The notes below the pieces were generated by a model. That model did not search any database and was not told the origin of the DNA. It saw nothing but the letters and a program-made list of their open reading frames with translations. Positions 44,189 through 51,429 of a DNA stretch of 64,000 nt are shown here, in pieces. Source of the DNA: SMAG-U1939 sp035763125. Lineage in GTDB: Bacteria > Chloroflexota > Ktedonobacteria > Ktedonobacterales > JADMIN01. The position numbers and the translations under genes were made by a program. Location: NCBI GenBank assembly GCA_035763125.1, contig DASUBU010000298.1:23294-87293 (forward strand), given 5' to 3'. Position 1 is the stretch's first letter; every line of letters begins with the position of its first letter.

Positions 44189-45116
44189 CGCCGACGCCGT
44201 CCGCGCGGGGCGAGCCGCGCTGCTCGATCTGCTCGCCGACTTGCTGCTGCGCGAGCTGGAGATGCCGCTGGCCGCACAGCTAGCGGCTGATCCTACGCTC
44301 GCGGAGGTGCTTAATCCTCCCACAGAGGTGGAGGCGCTGAGCGCACTGCGGGCTGAGTACACCCGCCTGCTCGTGCTCGATCTGCCGCCGTATAGCTCGG
44401 TCTTCCTCGATATGCCGCCGGTGATCGGCGGCGATGCTGCTCTGCGCTGGGAGCAAACCCTCGCCGGGCTTGGCTTGCGGCTACCTGCGCTAGAGCGCGC
44501 GGCGGCGCCGGATCACGCCGGGCTCATCTTGCAGGCACTGGCGGCCGCCGAGCGCGCGAGCCATGCCGCCGCCCTGCTGCCTATGGCGCTGGCGTGGCTG
44601 CCGCAGTGGCTCACCGCGCTGCGGCGCGACGCGGAGGAGACGTTCTATGGGCGAGTGGCGGCGCTGGCAGTGGTTGCCCTCGGCGAGACGACACAAGCCG
44701 CCGGCGCTCCCGTGCTCCTCGCAGCCGGTGCCAGTGCCCCGGCGCCTGGCGAGCCGGAGGAGCGCGACCTGCGCACGCTGAGCCGCTGGCTCTGCACGCC
44801 GGCCAGCAGCGGCTGGCTCCTCTCCAAGCGACGCTTGCGCCTGCTGGTGCGTCCGTTCGGTGGCGGACTGGGCATTGTTGACCGCGACCAGATGCTCCAG
44901 CAGGTGTTCGAGGCGTCGGGACTCGACGGCCGCACGGATGAGCTGCTGGCGGCGCTGCGTGCCGAGCTGGAGACCTGGCAGGCGGCGCTCCACGCGTGGC
45001 GGGAGACGCTGGGCGACTGGAAGATCGCGCTCGATCCCTGGGCCGCGCGGCTTGCCGCCACCGATGCGCTGCTGGCGCAGATGCATGCCGCCGCGCAGGC
45101 GGCGGAGGCGGGCTAA
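44181..45116 (+). CDS. TorD-family molybdoenzyme chaperone
   Basis: A 311-aa all-helical protein of the TorD/DmsD kind, which binds and matures molybdenum enzymes. The family signature LPPYSSVFLD lies near residue 70. The rest is Ala/Leu-rich helices, and the C-terminal ~100 residues (an additional helical stretch) exceed the usual 200-250 aa. The GTG start at 44181 overlaps the end of the catalytic-subunit gene by 8 nt, so the chaperone is translationally coupled to its client. Confidence 0.8.
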   Translation: MASADAVRAGRAALLDLLADLLLRELEMPLAAQLAADPTLAEVLNPPTEVEALSALRAEYTRLLVLDLPPYSSVFLDMPPVIGGDAALRWEQTLAGLGLRLPALERAAAPDHAGLILQALAAAERASHAAALLPMALAWLPQWLTALRRDAEETFYGRVAALAVVALGETTQAAGAPVLLAAGASAPAPGEPEERDLRTLSRWLCTPASSGWLLSKRRLRLLVRPFGGGLGIVDRDQMLQQVFEASGLDGRTDELLAALRAELETWQAALHAWRETLGDWKIALDPWAARLAATDALLAQMHAAAQAAEAG

Positions 45117-45181
45117 GCCGCCCCGGCGCTTGCGACGATGGCAGTGGCACCGCGCAGAGCCATCTGTTGACGGGCCTGTGC

Positions 45182-46234
45182 CTACACGCGCTCGCCCGCG
45201 CCGATGGCCTGGCTTGCGCCTACCTCCTGCCAGAAAGTGTCGAGGGCCTTCGCGGTGTCGTCCAGCCGCTCGAATTGTGGCAGGCCTTTGGTCGGGACAA
45301 TGCGGTTAGCGCGCCAGTTCGGATTCCGCGCCAGCACGTTGGGCAGCGTGTCGAAGCGGACGAAGGCGTCTTGATCGTAGAGGGCGAGCACGGGGATGGG
45401 GAGATGCTCGTAGACAGACTGGCGGATATCGGGGGTGAAGAGCTGGCCGCTGACGAAGGCGAACGGCGCGAAACGGGCGCCAGGCTGATGTGACGTGGCG
45501 TAGTCGTACTCGACCAGTCCGCGGTCAGGTTGGCCAACGAAGCTCATCTTCAGGAAGGAGAGGAGGCTCGCCCGGCTCACCAGGAGATCGTAGACCGCCT
45601 GGCTCCACAGCGGGAAGCGCAGGAATCCCTGGAGCGGGCCAGTGCGGCCCTGGCTGACGCTGGCCCGCTCCGCGCGATTTCGTTGTGTGCGAGCCGTCAA
45701 GCCGGTCGGTGAGATCAGCGTCAGCGAGCGCACGAGCTCTGGCTGCTGCAGCGCGGCGCGCGCAGCGAACTCGCTGCCCAGGGAGAGCGCCACCACGTCG
45801 GAGGGGCCGCGGCCTGGCTCGATCTCACCCAAGAGATCGAGGAGTGCGGTGACATACAGCGCGGGCACGTAGGTGCGGTCGGAGCGCTCGGAGAATCCGA
45901 ACCCGGGCAGGTCGAGTGCGTAGACGGGCCGCCGGCTGCGGTAGTGCTCGAAGAGTGGGCGCATCTCATACGCCGAGGCGGCGGCGTTGACGCTGTGGAC
46001 CAGGACAAGCGGACGGCCGGGTGCGCTCTCGTCCACATAGTAGCTGATCGCACCAGCCGCGGTGCCCGGCAGGCGGCGCCGCTCGGCTGGCACGGCGGCC
46101 GGCAGAGGAACGGCATGGTCAATGGCGAGGGCGCTGTACGCGATGCCCGACGCGATGCCGGCGGCGATGGGAACCGTGACCGCCGCCGTCCCGATGGCCG
46201 TTACCCGGCCCCATGGAACCTTCCGTTGAGCCAT
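45182..46234 (-). CDS. Membrane-anchored alpha/beta-fold hydrolase
   Basis: A 350-aa alpha/beta hydrolase with an N-terminal hydrophobic segment (residues ~12-37) acting as signal anchor. The oxyanion region LVLVHSVNA replaces the usual HG with HS. The nucleophile elbow reads VALSLGSE (Ala in place of the first Gly of GxSxG). An Asp (ALYDQDAFV) near 285 is a candidate; the usual C-terminal His is not obvious. These changes suggest altered or lost esterase activity. ATG at 46234 follows GAGGGAGG. It lies convergent to the TorD gene. Confidence 0.65.
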   Translation of the reverse strand: MAQRKVPWGRVTAIGTAAVTVPIAAGIASGIAYSALAIDHAVPLPAAVPAERRRLPGTAAGAISYYVDESAPGRPLVLVHSVNAAASAYEMRPLFEHYRSRRPVYALDLPGFGFSERSDRTYVPALYVTALLDLLGEIEPGRGPSDVVALSLGSEFAARAALQQPELVRSLTLISPTGLTARTQRNRAERASVSQGRTGPLQGFLRFPLWSQAVYDLLVSRASLLSFLKMSFVGQPDRGLVEYDYATSHQPGARFAPFAFVSGQLFTPDIRQSVYEHLPIPVLALYDQDAFVRFDTLPNVLARNPNWRANRIVPTKGLPQFERLDDTAKALDTFWQEVGASQAIGAGERV

Positions 46235-46536
46235 GCAGATCCTCCCTCTCATGTGCTATGGGCGCCCATGCTGCCATAGGTGCGGTGTAGTGAGCAAACC
46301 GCGATGTTCGCGAAGAGGCTAGTGGTGAGCCGCCCCGATCACGTCCCTGCGCAAGTCATGCCACGGCTCGCGCGGCGACGTATAGTCCTTGCGCACGCGG
46401 AGCATTGTGAGCCAGTCGTGATGCGTTCGTTACAGCCTGGCCTGCTGGTGCATGTCGGGGGATCAGCACGGCCGCGCGGCCGGCAGACTAGTGGCCCGAT
46501 GTTCAAGTGCGCCAGTGGATGTTGGCACACACGAAG
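46235..46536. other. 302-nt intergenic region
   Basis: No open frame with a ribosome site and no RNA signature was found. The region separates the membrane hydrolase from the tRNA-Met terminator. Confidence 0.45.
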
Positions 46537-46564
46537 AGGCTCCCAGCGCATGCGCTGGGAGCCT
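46537..46564 (-). terminator. Strong palindrome (terminator-like) after tRNA-Met
   Basis: A perfect 28-nt palindrome (AGGCTCCCAGCGCA and its complement) starts 3 nt after the CCA end of tRNA-Met. On the transcribed minus strand it is followed by CTTCGTGTG, a weak T-run. Termination or processing is likely, intrinsic strength uncertain. Confidence 0.6.
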
Positions 46565-46567
46565 GGG

Positions 46568-46642
46568 TGGTGGCGGTGACTGGATTTGAACCAGTGACCA
46601 AGGGCTTATGAGTCCCCTGCTCTACCGCTGAGCTACACCGCC
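46568..46642 (-). tRNA. tRNA-Met (elongator, anticodon CAT)
   Basis: A complete cloverleaf on the minus strand: acceptor GGCGGTG with CACCGCC, D stem GCTC/GAGC, T arm ACTGG-TTCAAAT-CCAGT, encoded CCA. The anticodon CAT is at 46610-46608. The anticodon stem has an A31xG39 mismatch at its loop end. It lacks the three G:C pairs of initiators. It lies 34 nt downstream of the interrupted initiator tRNA gene, on the same strand. Confidence 0.92.
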
Positions 46643-46675
46643 AGAAAGACGCACCGGCGCGAGTGGCGCCGGTGC
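46643..46675 (-). terminator. Hairpin between the two methionine tRNA genes
   Basis: A perfect 10-bp stem GCACCGGCGC/GCGCCGGTGC with a 5-nt loop occupies 46651-46675. On the transcribed minus strand it follows the CCA of tRNA-fMet and is succeeded by GTCTTTCT. It could be a partial terminator or a processing signal between the tRNAs. Confidence 0.55.
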
Positions 46676-46719
46676 GTGGTAGCGGGGGCAGGATTCGAAC
46701 CTGCGACCTCCGGGTTATG

Positions 46720-47372
46720 CTTACTACTACAGCTTTCGCTGCCCAGCGAACCGGTTTGTAGTCTGGACTTTCCCTTCACCCTCGGCATGACCCGTTAGGG
46801 TGCCTCACATCAAGTCTCTACACGTTCTCCCTTGGATTACTCATCCTCGAGAGCTTCGCTCGGGATTACCCCGCCAACGGCTTCCCCGAATTTGTGAGGT
46901 GTTCGCACGGAGGTTTCCCTCCGTGCAGCCCATTGTGAAATCAGCTCCCAAGCCTCGCGATAATCGGCGGATGTTGGTTTTCGCTGTCGCTTGTCGGCTT
47001 CGACGAAGTGAATCTCACTGCCGTAGCCGATGAACACATCACATGGGAGAACATAGAACACGTCGAGATCCTCGACGTACACCAGAGCAAAGTCAAAATC
47101 CTCGGCAGAGTATGCATCACGAACCATCACTCGACGATTCGTCTTCGTTCGACGGTTGTCCACAACGTAGTTGCCAGACGGCCCGTCAAACCATGCGTAC
47201 TTCACCTGGAGCTTGACGAGAACTCCCTCCAGATCGAACACGAGGTCATATGGCAACCTGTCCCCGACCGGCCTGAGTACCCCCCAGCCGCGCTTCAACG
47301 CGTGAAGAACGGCCGCTTGCTCCGCGATGTCTCCCTTTTGCTTTGTGTTCATGAACTGTACTTCACGGATCG
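46720..47372 (-). ncRNA. Group I self-splicing intron in tRNA-fMet (IC3-like core)
   Basis: 653 nt on the minus strand, inserted between U33 and C34. The 5' exon ends in U and the intron ends in G, as group I requires. Visible core elements are: P2, a perfect 9-bp stem with GAAA loop at 46926-46905; P3, CCTCACA (46899-46893) with TGTGAGG (46809-46803); P7, GACTT (46816-46812) with AAGTC (46770-46766); P8, CACCCT/AGGGTG (46802-46797 and 46782-46777); and a P9 hairpin CAGC-GAAA-GCTG (46741-46730). The GTGTAGAGACT and AGTCCAG blocks match the Azoarcus tRNA-Ile intron as I recall it. P1 was not resolved; GGCTTG at 46954-46949 could pair with the exon end CGGGCU. Confidence 0.85.
46837..47352 (-). 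CDS. Intron-encoded PD-(D/E)XK homing endonuclease (I-Ssp6803I-like)
   Basis: A 171-aa protein encoded inside the tRNA-fMet intron. The PD-(D/E)XK-type site is visible as E11 (KGDIAEQ), D36 (LPYDLVFD), then Q49 and K51 (LQVKY). This closely follows I-Ssp6803I, the endonuclease of the cyanobacterial tRNA-fMet intron, where I recall E11, D36, Q47 and K49. The start ATG (47352) lies 20 nt into the intron. Such enzymes cut intron-less alleles of the tRNA gene so the intron is copied in. The last ~35 codons run through the P2 and P3 region of the ribozyme. Base composition is AT-richer than the host genes. The frame is open further upstream through the tRNA exon, but that part is not coding. Confidence 0.85.
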   Translation of the reverse strand: MNTKQKGDIAEQAAVLHALKRGWGVLRPVGDRLPYDLVFDLEGVLVKLQVKYAWFDGPSGNYVVDNRRTKTNRRVMVRDAYSAEDFDFALVYVEDLDVFYVLPCDVFIGYGSEIHFVEADKRQRKPTSADYREAWELISQWAARRETSVRTPHKFGEAVGGVIPSEALEDE

Positions 47373-47416
47373 AGCCCGACGAGCTAACCACTGCTCTACC
47401 CCGCGATGCATTCCGT

Positions 47417-47445
47417 ATTCTAGCACCTGGATTGTCCGTTGTCAA
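47417..47445 (-). promoter_or_regulatory. Promoter of the tRNA-fMet gene
   Basis: Minus strand TTGACA (47445-47440) and TAGAAT (47422-47417) with a 17-nt spacer. The tRNA 5' end is 11 nt after the -10 box. It is close to consensus, as expected for a stable RNA gene. Confidence 0.8.
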
Positions 47446-47481
47446 TCTCGAATTGGCCGCAAGCGTTCGAGCGTCGCCGCC

Positions 47482-47511
47482 TTGACGCCGCCGGCCGCCA
47501 TCGCATATCAT
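47482..47511 (+). promoter_or_regulatory. Promoter of prfB, giving a probably leaderless mRNA
   Basis: TTGACG (47482-47487) and TATCAT (47506-47511) with an 18-nt spacer. The predicted start of transcription, about 7 nt after the -10 box, coincides with the A of the prfB ATG at 47518. No Shine-Dalgarno sequence is present. Confidence 0.6.
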
Positions 47512-47517
47512 GCGGGT

Positions 47518-48631
47518 ATGAGTGACATGACGAATCGCATCGAAGCCCTGCGGCGCCGCGTCGAAGAAATCGCGGTGCATCTTTGACCTGGCCGGTAAGC
47601 AAGACGAGATAGCCCGCATCGAGGAAGAATCCCTCGCCCCCGACTTCTACGCCGACCGCCAGCATGCCCAGCGTCAGATGCAGCTCCTCGCGCGTCTGCG
47701 CGAAGACGTGACCACCTGGGAGACGCTCCGCCAGCGTTTGGCTGACCTCGGCGAGCTGGCTGAGATGCTCGATACCGAGCCTGACGCCCAGCTTGCGGCC
47801 GAGGTCGAGCGCGAGACGGCGGCCGTTGATGCCGAGCTAGCGCGCCAGCGCTTCAAGCTGCTGCTCAACGGCGAGCACGACGCCAAGTCCGCGCTCGTCT
47901 CCATCCATGCTGGCAATGGCGGCACCGACGCCATGGACTGGGTGCAGATGCTCCAGCGCGCCTACATGCGCTGGGCAGAGGCGCACGGCTACAAGGTGGA
48001 TCTCCTCGACGAGATGCCCGGCGAAGAAGCCGGCATCAAGAGCACCACGTTCAGCGTCGGCGGCCCCTATGCCTACGGCTACCTGCGTGGCGAGGCCGGC
48101 GCGCACCGCCTTATACGTCTCTCGCCGTTCGACGCCGCCCACCGCCGCCAGACCTCGTTCGCCAAGGTCGAGGTGATGCCCGATATGGGCGACGAGCCGA
48201 TTGAGATCAGCGTACGCCCCGAAGACCTCGAAATTGACACCTTCCGCGCGACCGGCAAGGGCGGTCAGCACATCAACAAGACTGACTCCGCCGTTCGCAT
48301 CCGGCATAAGCCAACCGGCATCGTCGTCACCTGCCAGAACGAGCGCTCACAGATTCAGAACCGCGAGGTGGCGATGCGTGTGCTCAAGTCGCGGCTGTAT
48401 GAGCTAGAGCTGGAGGAGCGCGAGCGCGAGGCGGCGCGGCTGAAGGGGGTGCACGTCGAGGCAGACTTCGGCAACCAGATTCGCACCGTCACCATCCACC
48501 CCTACAGCCTGGTCAAGGACCACCGCACCGGGGCCGAAGCCGGCGATACCACCGGCTACCTCAACGGCGACCTCGACCACTTCATTCAGGCCAATCTCAC
48601 TGCCCGCGCAGGCGAGACCGTCAACGTGTAG
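47518..48631 (+). CDS. prfB: Peptide chain release factor 2 (programmed +1 frameshift)
   Basis: RF2 terminates translation at UGA and UAA. The reading frame opens at ATG 47518 and reaches an in-frame TGA at 47584-47586 after 22 codons; a +1 shift at CTT-TGA-C continues to 48631, giving about 370 aa. The RF2 specificity tripeptide SPF (LIRLSPFDAAH) and the catalytic GGQ loop (GKGGQHINKTDSAV) are present. The frameshift lets RF2 regulate its own level: when RF2 is scarce, the ribosome pauses at UGA and shifts. The stimulatory Shine-Dalgarno-like element upstream (GCGGTG) is weaker than the usual AGGGGG. It is divergent from the tRNA-fMet gene and converges with cdsA. Confidence 0.95.
47581..47587 (+). 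other. prfB: prfB +1 recoding site (CTTTGAC)
   Basis: CTT-TGA-C at codons 22-23 is the standard RF2 slippage heptamer. The peptidyl-tRNA on CUU slips to UUU, avoiding the UGA at 47584. The preceding GCGGTG (47572-47577) is in the position of the internal Shine-Dalgarno element but fits it poorly. Confidence 0.9.
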
Positions 48632-48664
48632 GTGTATGTAGTATCTAGGCCGAGCGTCATGGCT

Positions 48665-49663
48665 TCATAGCGGTAGCAGGCGCAGATACAGCGCGTAGAA
48701 GAACACGACGAACACCACGAAGAGCAGGCTGTCCATCCGGTCGAGCAAGCCGCCGTGGCCGGGCACGATCGTCCCGCTATCCTTCACCCGCGCCCCGCGC
48801 TTGAGCAGCGACTCAGCCAGATCACCGATCGTTGCCGCCACCGCCACCAGTACACCCATGATCACCGCGTCCAGCGGGCCGAGCCGCGGGAACGGGTGGC
48901 CGAAGACGCCGGGAAGCAACAATAGAAAGACCAGCGCCGCGATCACCGTAAAGATCAGTCCTCCGGCAAATCCCTCCCAGGTCTTCTTAGGACTGATCAG
49001 CGGTGAGAGCGGGTGAATGCCGCCACGGCCGAAGTAGTAGCCGCTCAGCAGCGCGAAGGTGTCGTTCGCCCATGTCATGAAGAAGACCGCCAGCAGCCAC
49101 CAGAAGCCCGGCGCGGCGGCGCCGAGCGTATCGCCGCGCAGCAGCAGGAAGAGCGGCAGCGGCCAGCCCAGATACAGCGCGCCGCCCAGCGTCAGCGCCC
49201 AGTCGGTCACCGCGCCGTCGAGTGTGCGGCGTGTCAGCACCAGCCAGCCCAGTGAGAGCATCAGCAGGCCCGACACCGCCGCGCCCACCAGCACCAGCGT
49301 CGCCGCCAAGCTCTCGGTCATCACCAGCACGCGCGCCGCGATGAGCATCAAAGCGCCGAAGCCCAGCCCCAGCCAGGTCAGCGGCTGCCAGCCAGCATGG
49401 CGAAACATCGCGCGCAGCTCGAAGAAGCCCAGGCCCAGCGCGACCAGCGCGCCGGCAAAGGCCACCCAGCCGCCGAAGAAGACCAGCGCAATCACGATTG
49501 GAATCAGCACCGCCGCCGAACGCACCCGCTGGAGCAGCGAGCTCCGCCACGACCTGCGCGCGTCCGCGCCACTATCGTCTCGGGTGGGGGTGCTCTTAAC
49601 CGCCACGCTTCTCGCTCCCCCCGCTCGACGCCCGGCGGCTTTGCCAGGCCTCCCTACAGCCAT
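48665..49663 (-). CDS. cdsA: Phosphatidate cytidylyltransferase (CDP-diglyceride synthase)
   Basis: A 332-aa integral membrane enzyme that makes CDP-diacylglycerol from phosphatidate and CTP, feeding phospholipid synthesis. About eight hydrophobic helices are visible, and the C-terminal family motif KRGARVKDSGTIVPGHGGLLDRMDS is complete with the conserved acidic and His residues. ATG at 49663 has AGGGG about 8 nt upstream; GTG at 49606, with a GGGGGAG before it, is an equally plausible start. It is the last gene of the rpsB-tsf-pyrH-frr-uppS-cdsA operon. Confidence 0.9.
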   Translation of the reverse strand: MAVGRPGKAAGRRAGGARSVAVKSTPTRDDSGADARRSWRSSLLQRVRSAAVLIPIVIALVFFGGWVAFAGALVALGLGFFELRAMFRHAGWQPLTWLGLGFGALMLIAARVLVMTESLAATLVLVGAAVSGLLMLSLGWLVLTRRTLDGAVTDWALTLGGALYLGWPLPLFLLLRGDTLGAAAPGFWWLLAVFFMTWANDTFALLSGYYFGRGGIHPLSPLISPKKTWEGFAGGLIFTVIAALVFLLLLPGVFGHPFPRLGPLDAVIMGVLVAVAATIGDLAESLLKRGARVKDSGTIVPGHGGLLDRMDSLLFVVFVVFFYALYLRLLPL

Positions 49664-49800
49664 CGCTCGTTCCCCTCGCCTCCCGCCGCACGCGCTTCCA
49701 CTGCCCCCATGCGCCGCTCCCATGTCCCATGCCCACAGGTACCAGCAAGTTCGTGCCACGTGCAAGAGCCAAACTGCGCAGCGGCACCCTGGCTGCACCG

Positions 49801-50721
49801 CTAGCGCGTGCCGTGGGCCACAGGTAGCGCATGCGTATCGCCACTCTGCGCGGCCTGCGGTGCGGATTGGGCGCCGGTCGCCTCAGCACCGAGCTGAGCG
49901 TCGGTCTTGCCGAAACGGCGCTTGCGCTGCGCATAGGCATCCAGCGCGGCGACAAAGTCGTCGTGGGCGAAATCGGGCCAGAGCGTCGGCGTCGAGTAAT
50001 ACTCCGCGTAGGCCACTTGCCAGATCAGGTAGTTCGAGAGACGCATCTCGCCCGCTGTGCGAATCACCAGGTCTGGATCGGGCAGCCCGCGCGTGTAGAG
50101 ATGGCGCTCGATCAGCTCCTCATTGACCTGCTCCGGCGCCACGCCTTCCGCCACGATCGCGCGCACCGCGTCCACAATCTCCGCCCGGCCACCATAGTTG
50201 AAGCAGACGTTCAGCTCCAGCTTGGTGTTGTCGCGGGTGAGATCCTGCATCCACTGGATCGCCTCCTGAATATCGGGCGCCAGCCCTTCCAGCCGGCCAA
50301 CGTGGCGCAGCCGCACGCCGTTGCGGTGCAGCCGGTCCACGTCCGTGCGGATCGTCTCCCACATCAGCCGCATCAGGGCGTCCACTTCCTCCTGTGGCCG
50401 GCCCCAGTTCTCGGTCGAGAAGGCGTAGACGGTGAGCATCGGCACGTGGTAGTCATCGGCGAGCTGGACGACACGGCGCAGCGCCTCGACGCCGGCCGAA
50501 TGGCCCACCGAGCGTGGCAGATGGCGCGCGGTCGCCCAGCGACCGTTGCCGTCCATGATGATGGCGATGTGGCGTGGGATCGCTCGGCCGTCGCGGAAGC
50601 GCAGCCGCGCCACCTCGGCCTGCCGCTCCGCTTCGCGCAGCTTCGCGCCGCCATCCAGCGCGACGCCCACCGCCGCCAGCAGATGCCGCAGCCGTCGCCG
50701 TATCGTCGTCGTCACACTCAT
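49801..50721 (-). CDS. uppS: Isoprenyl transferase (undecaprenyl diphosphate synthase)
   Basis: A 306-aa cis-prenyltransferase. The IAIIMDGNGRWA motif with catalytic Asp near residue 60, HSAGVEALRRVV, and AFSTENWGRP near 105 are all family landmarks; the C-terminal RTAGEMRLSNYLIWQVAYAE includes the Arg-rich region. It makes the undecaprenyl diphosphate carrier for peptidoglycan and other envelope polymers. It has N- and C-terminal extensions of about 40 residues each. ATG at 50721; it lies 66 nt downstream of frr on the same strand. Confidence 0.93.
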   Translation of the reverse strand: MSVTTTIRRRLRHLLAAVGVALDGGAKLREAERQAEVARLRFRDGRAIPRHIAIIMDGNGRWATARHLPRSVGHSAGVEALRRVVQLADDYHVPMLTVYAFSTENWGRPQEEVDALMRLMWETIRTDVDRLHRNGVRLRHVGRLEGLAPDIQEAIQWMQDLTRDNTKLELNVCFNYGGRAEIVDAVRAIVAEGVAPEQVNEELIERHLYTRGLPDPDLVIRTAGEMRLSNYLIWQVAYAEYYSTPTLWPDFAHDDFVAALDAYAQRKRRFGKTDAQLGAEATGAQSAPQAAQSGDTHALPVAHGTR

Positions 50722-50787
50722 GACTCGCTCGCTCTCTCCATCACGCGCTGGGCGGTTCTTGCGGCAGTCATCGGCTCGCCATCGCCG

Positions 50788-51345
50788 TCACACTGAGAGG
50801 ATCTCTTGCTCTTTGCTCGCGCCGACCTTCTCGACCTCCGCGACGTATTTGTCGGTCAGCTTTTGCAGGCGGTCCGTGCCGCGCTTGAGGTCGTCGGCCG
50901 AGATTTCTTTCTTCTTCTCTTCGTCGCGCAGCTTGTCGTGCGCGTCGCGCCGGACATTGCGCACCGCCACCTTGGCCTCGTCCATCTTCTTATGGACTAC
51001 CTTCACCAGGTCGCGGCGGCGCTCTTCGGTGAGCGGCGGGATCGTGATGCGAAGCAGCTTGCCATCCACCATCGGATTGAGGCCCAGGTCGCTCTTCTGG
51101 ATCGCCTTCTCGATGTCGCCAACGGCCTTGGGATCGTACGGCGAGATGGTGAGCGTCCGGGCATCGGGCGCGTGGATCGTGGCGATGGTCTGTAGCGGCG
51201 CCGGATTGCCGTAGTACTCGACCGACAGTCGCTCGATCAGCGCCGGACTCGCGCGGCCCGTGCGCACCGACGCCAGATCACGCCGCAGCGTCTCGACGGT
51301 CGTCTGCATACGATGTTCGGCATCGGCGAAGACATCATCGGCCAT
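50788..51345 (-). CDS. frr: Ribosome recycling factor
   Basis: A 185-aa RRF, the tRNA-shaped factor that with EF-G splits the post-termination ribosome. Matches include the start MQTTVETLRRDLASVRTGRASP, the GNPAPLQTIATIHAPDARTL strand region and the C-terminal helix. The ATG at 51345 has AAGGAG upstream. It sits between pyrH and uppS in the conserved order. Confidence 0.95.
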   Translation of the reverse strand: MADDVFADAEHRMQTTVETLRRDLASVRTGRASPALIERLSVEYYGNPAPLQTIATIHAPDARTLTISPYDPKAVGDIEKAIQKSDLGLNPMVDGKLLRITIPPLTEERRRDLVKVVHKKMDEAKVAVRNVRRDAHDKLRDEEKKKEISADDLKRGTDRLQKLTDKYVAEVEKVGASKEQEILSV

Positions 51346-51429
51346 AGCTCGTACTCCTTCCTCTCGCGCTACCGCCGCGGCGAGCGTCGCCTGTCAGCCG
51401 CGATGGGCAAGACCTGCGCGAATCTCTCT

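Larger units (their letters stand above)
46677..47405 (-). tRNA. Initiator tRNA-fMet (CAT) interrupted by a group I intron
   Basis: Two exons on the minus strand. The 5' exon is 47405-47373 (33 nt: acceptor CGCGGGG, D arm and half of the anticodon arm up to U33). The 3' exon is 46719-46677 (43 nt: anticodon CAT, T arm and encoded CCA). Joined, they give 76 nt. Initiator hallmarks are three consecutive G:C pairs in the anticodon stem (GGG with CCC) and an unpaired first base (C1 opposite U72). The 653-nt intervening segment is a group I intron. Without splicing no initiator tRNA would be made from this gene. A promoter lies at 47417-47445. Confidence 0.9.

Noticed and set aside
46537..46564. 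28-nt perfect palindrome considered as a transposon end
   Set aside because: It sits directly after the tRNA CCA end and fits transcription termination; no transposase or partner repeat was found.
47353..47619. Extended start of the intron endonuclease frame through the tRNA exon
   Set aside because: These codons lie in the tRNA 5' exon and its promoter region; the endonuclease similarity begins exactly at the ATG at 47352.
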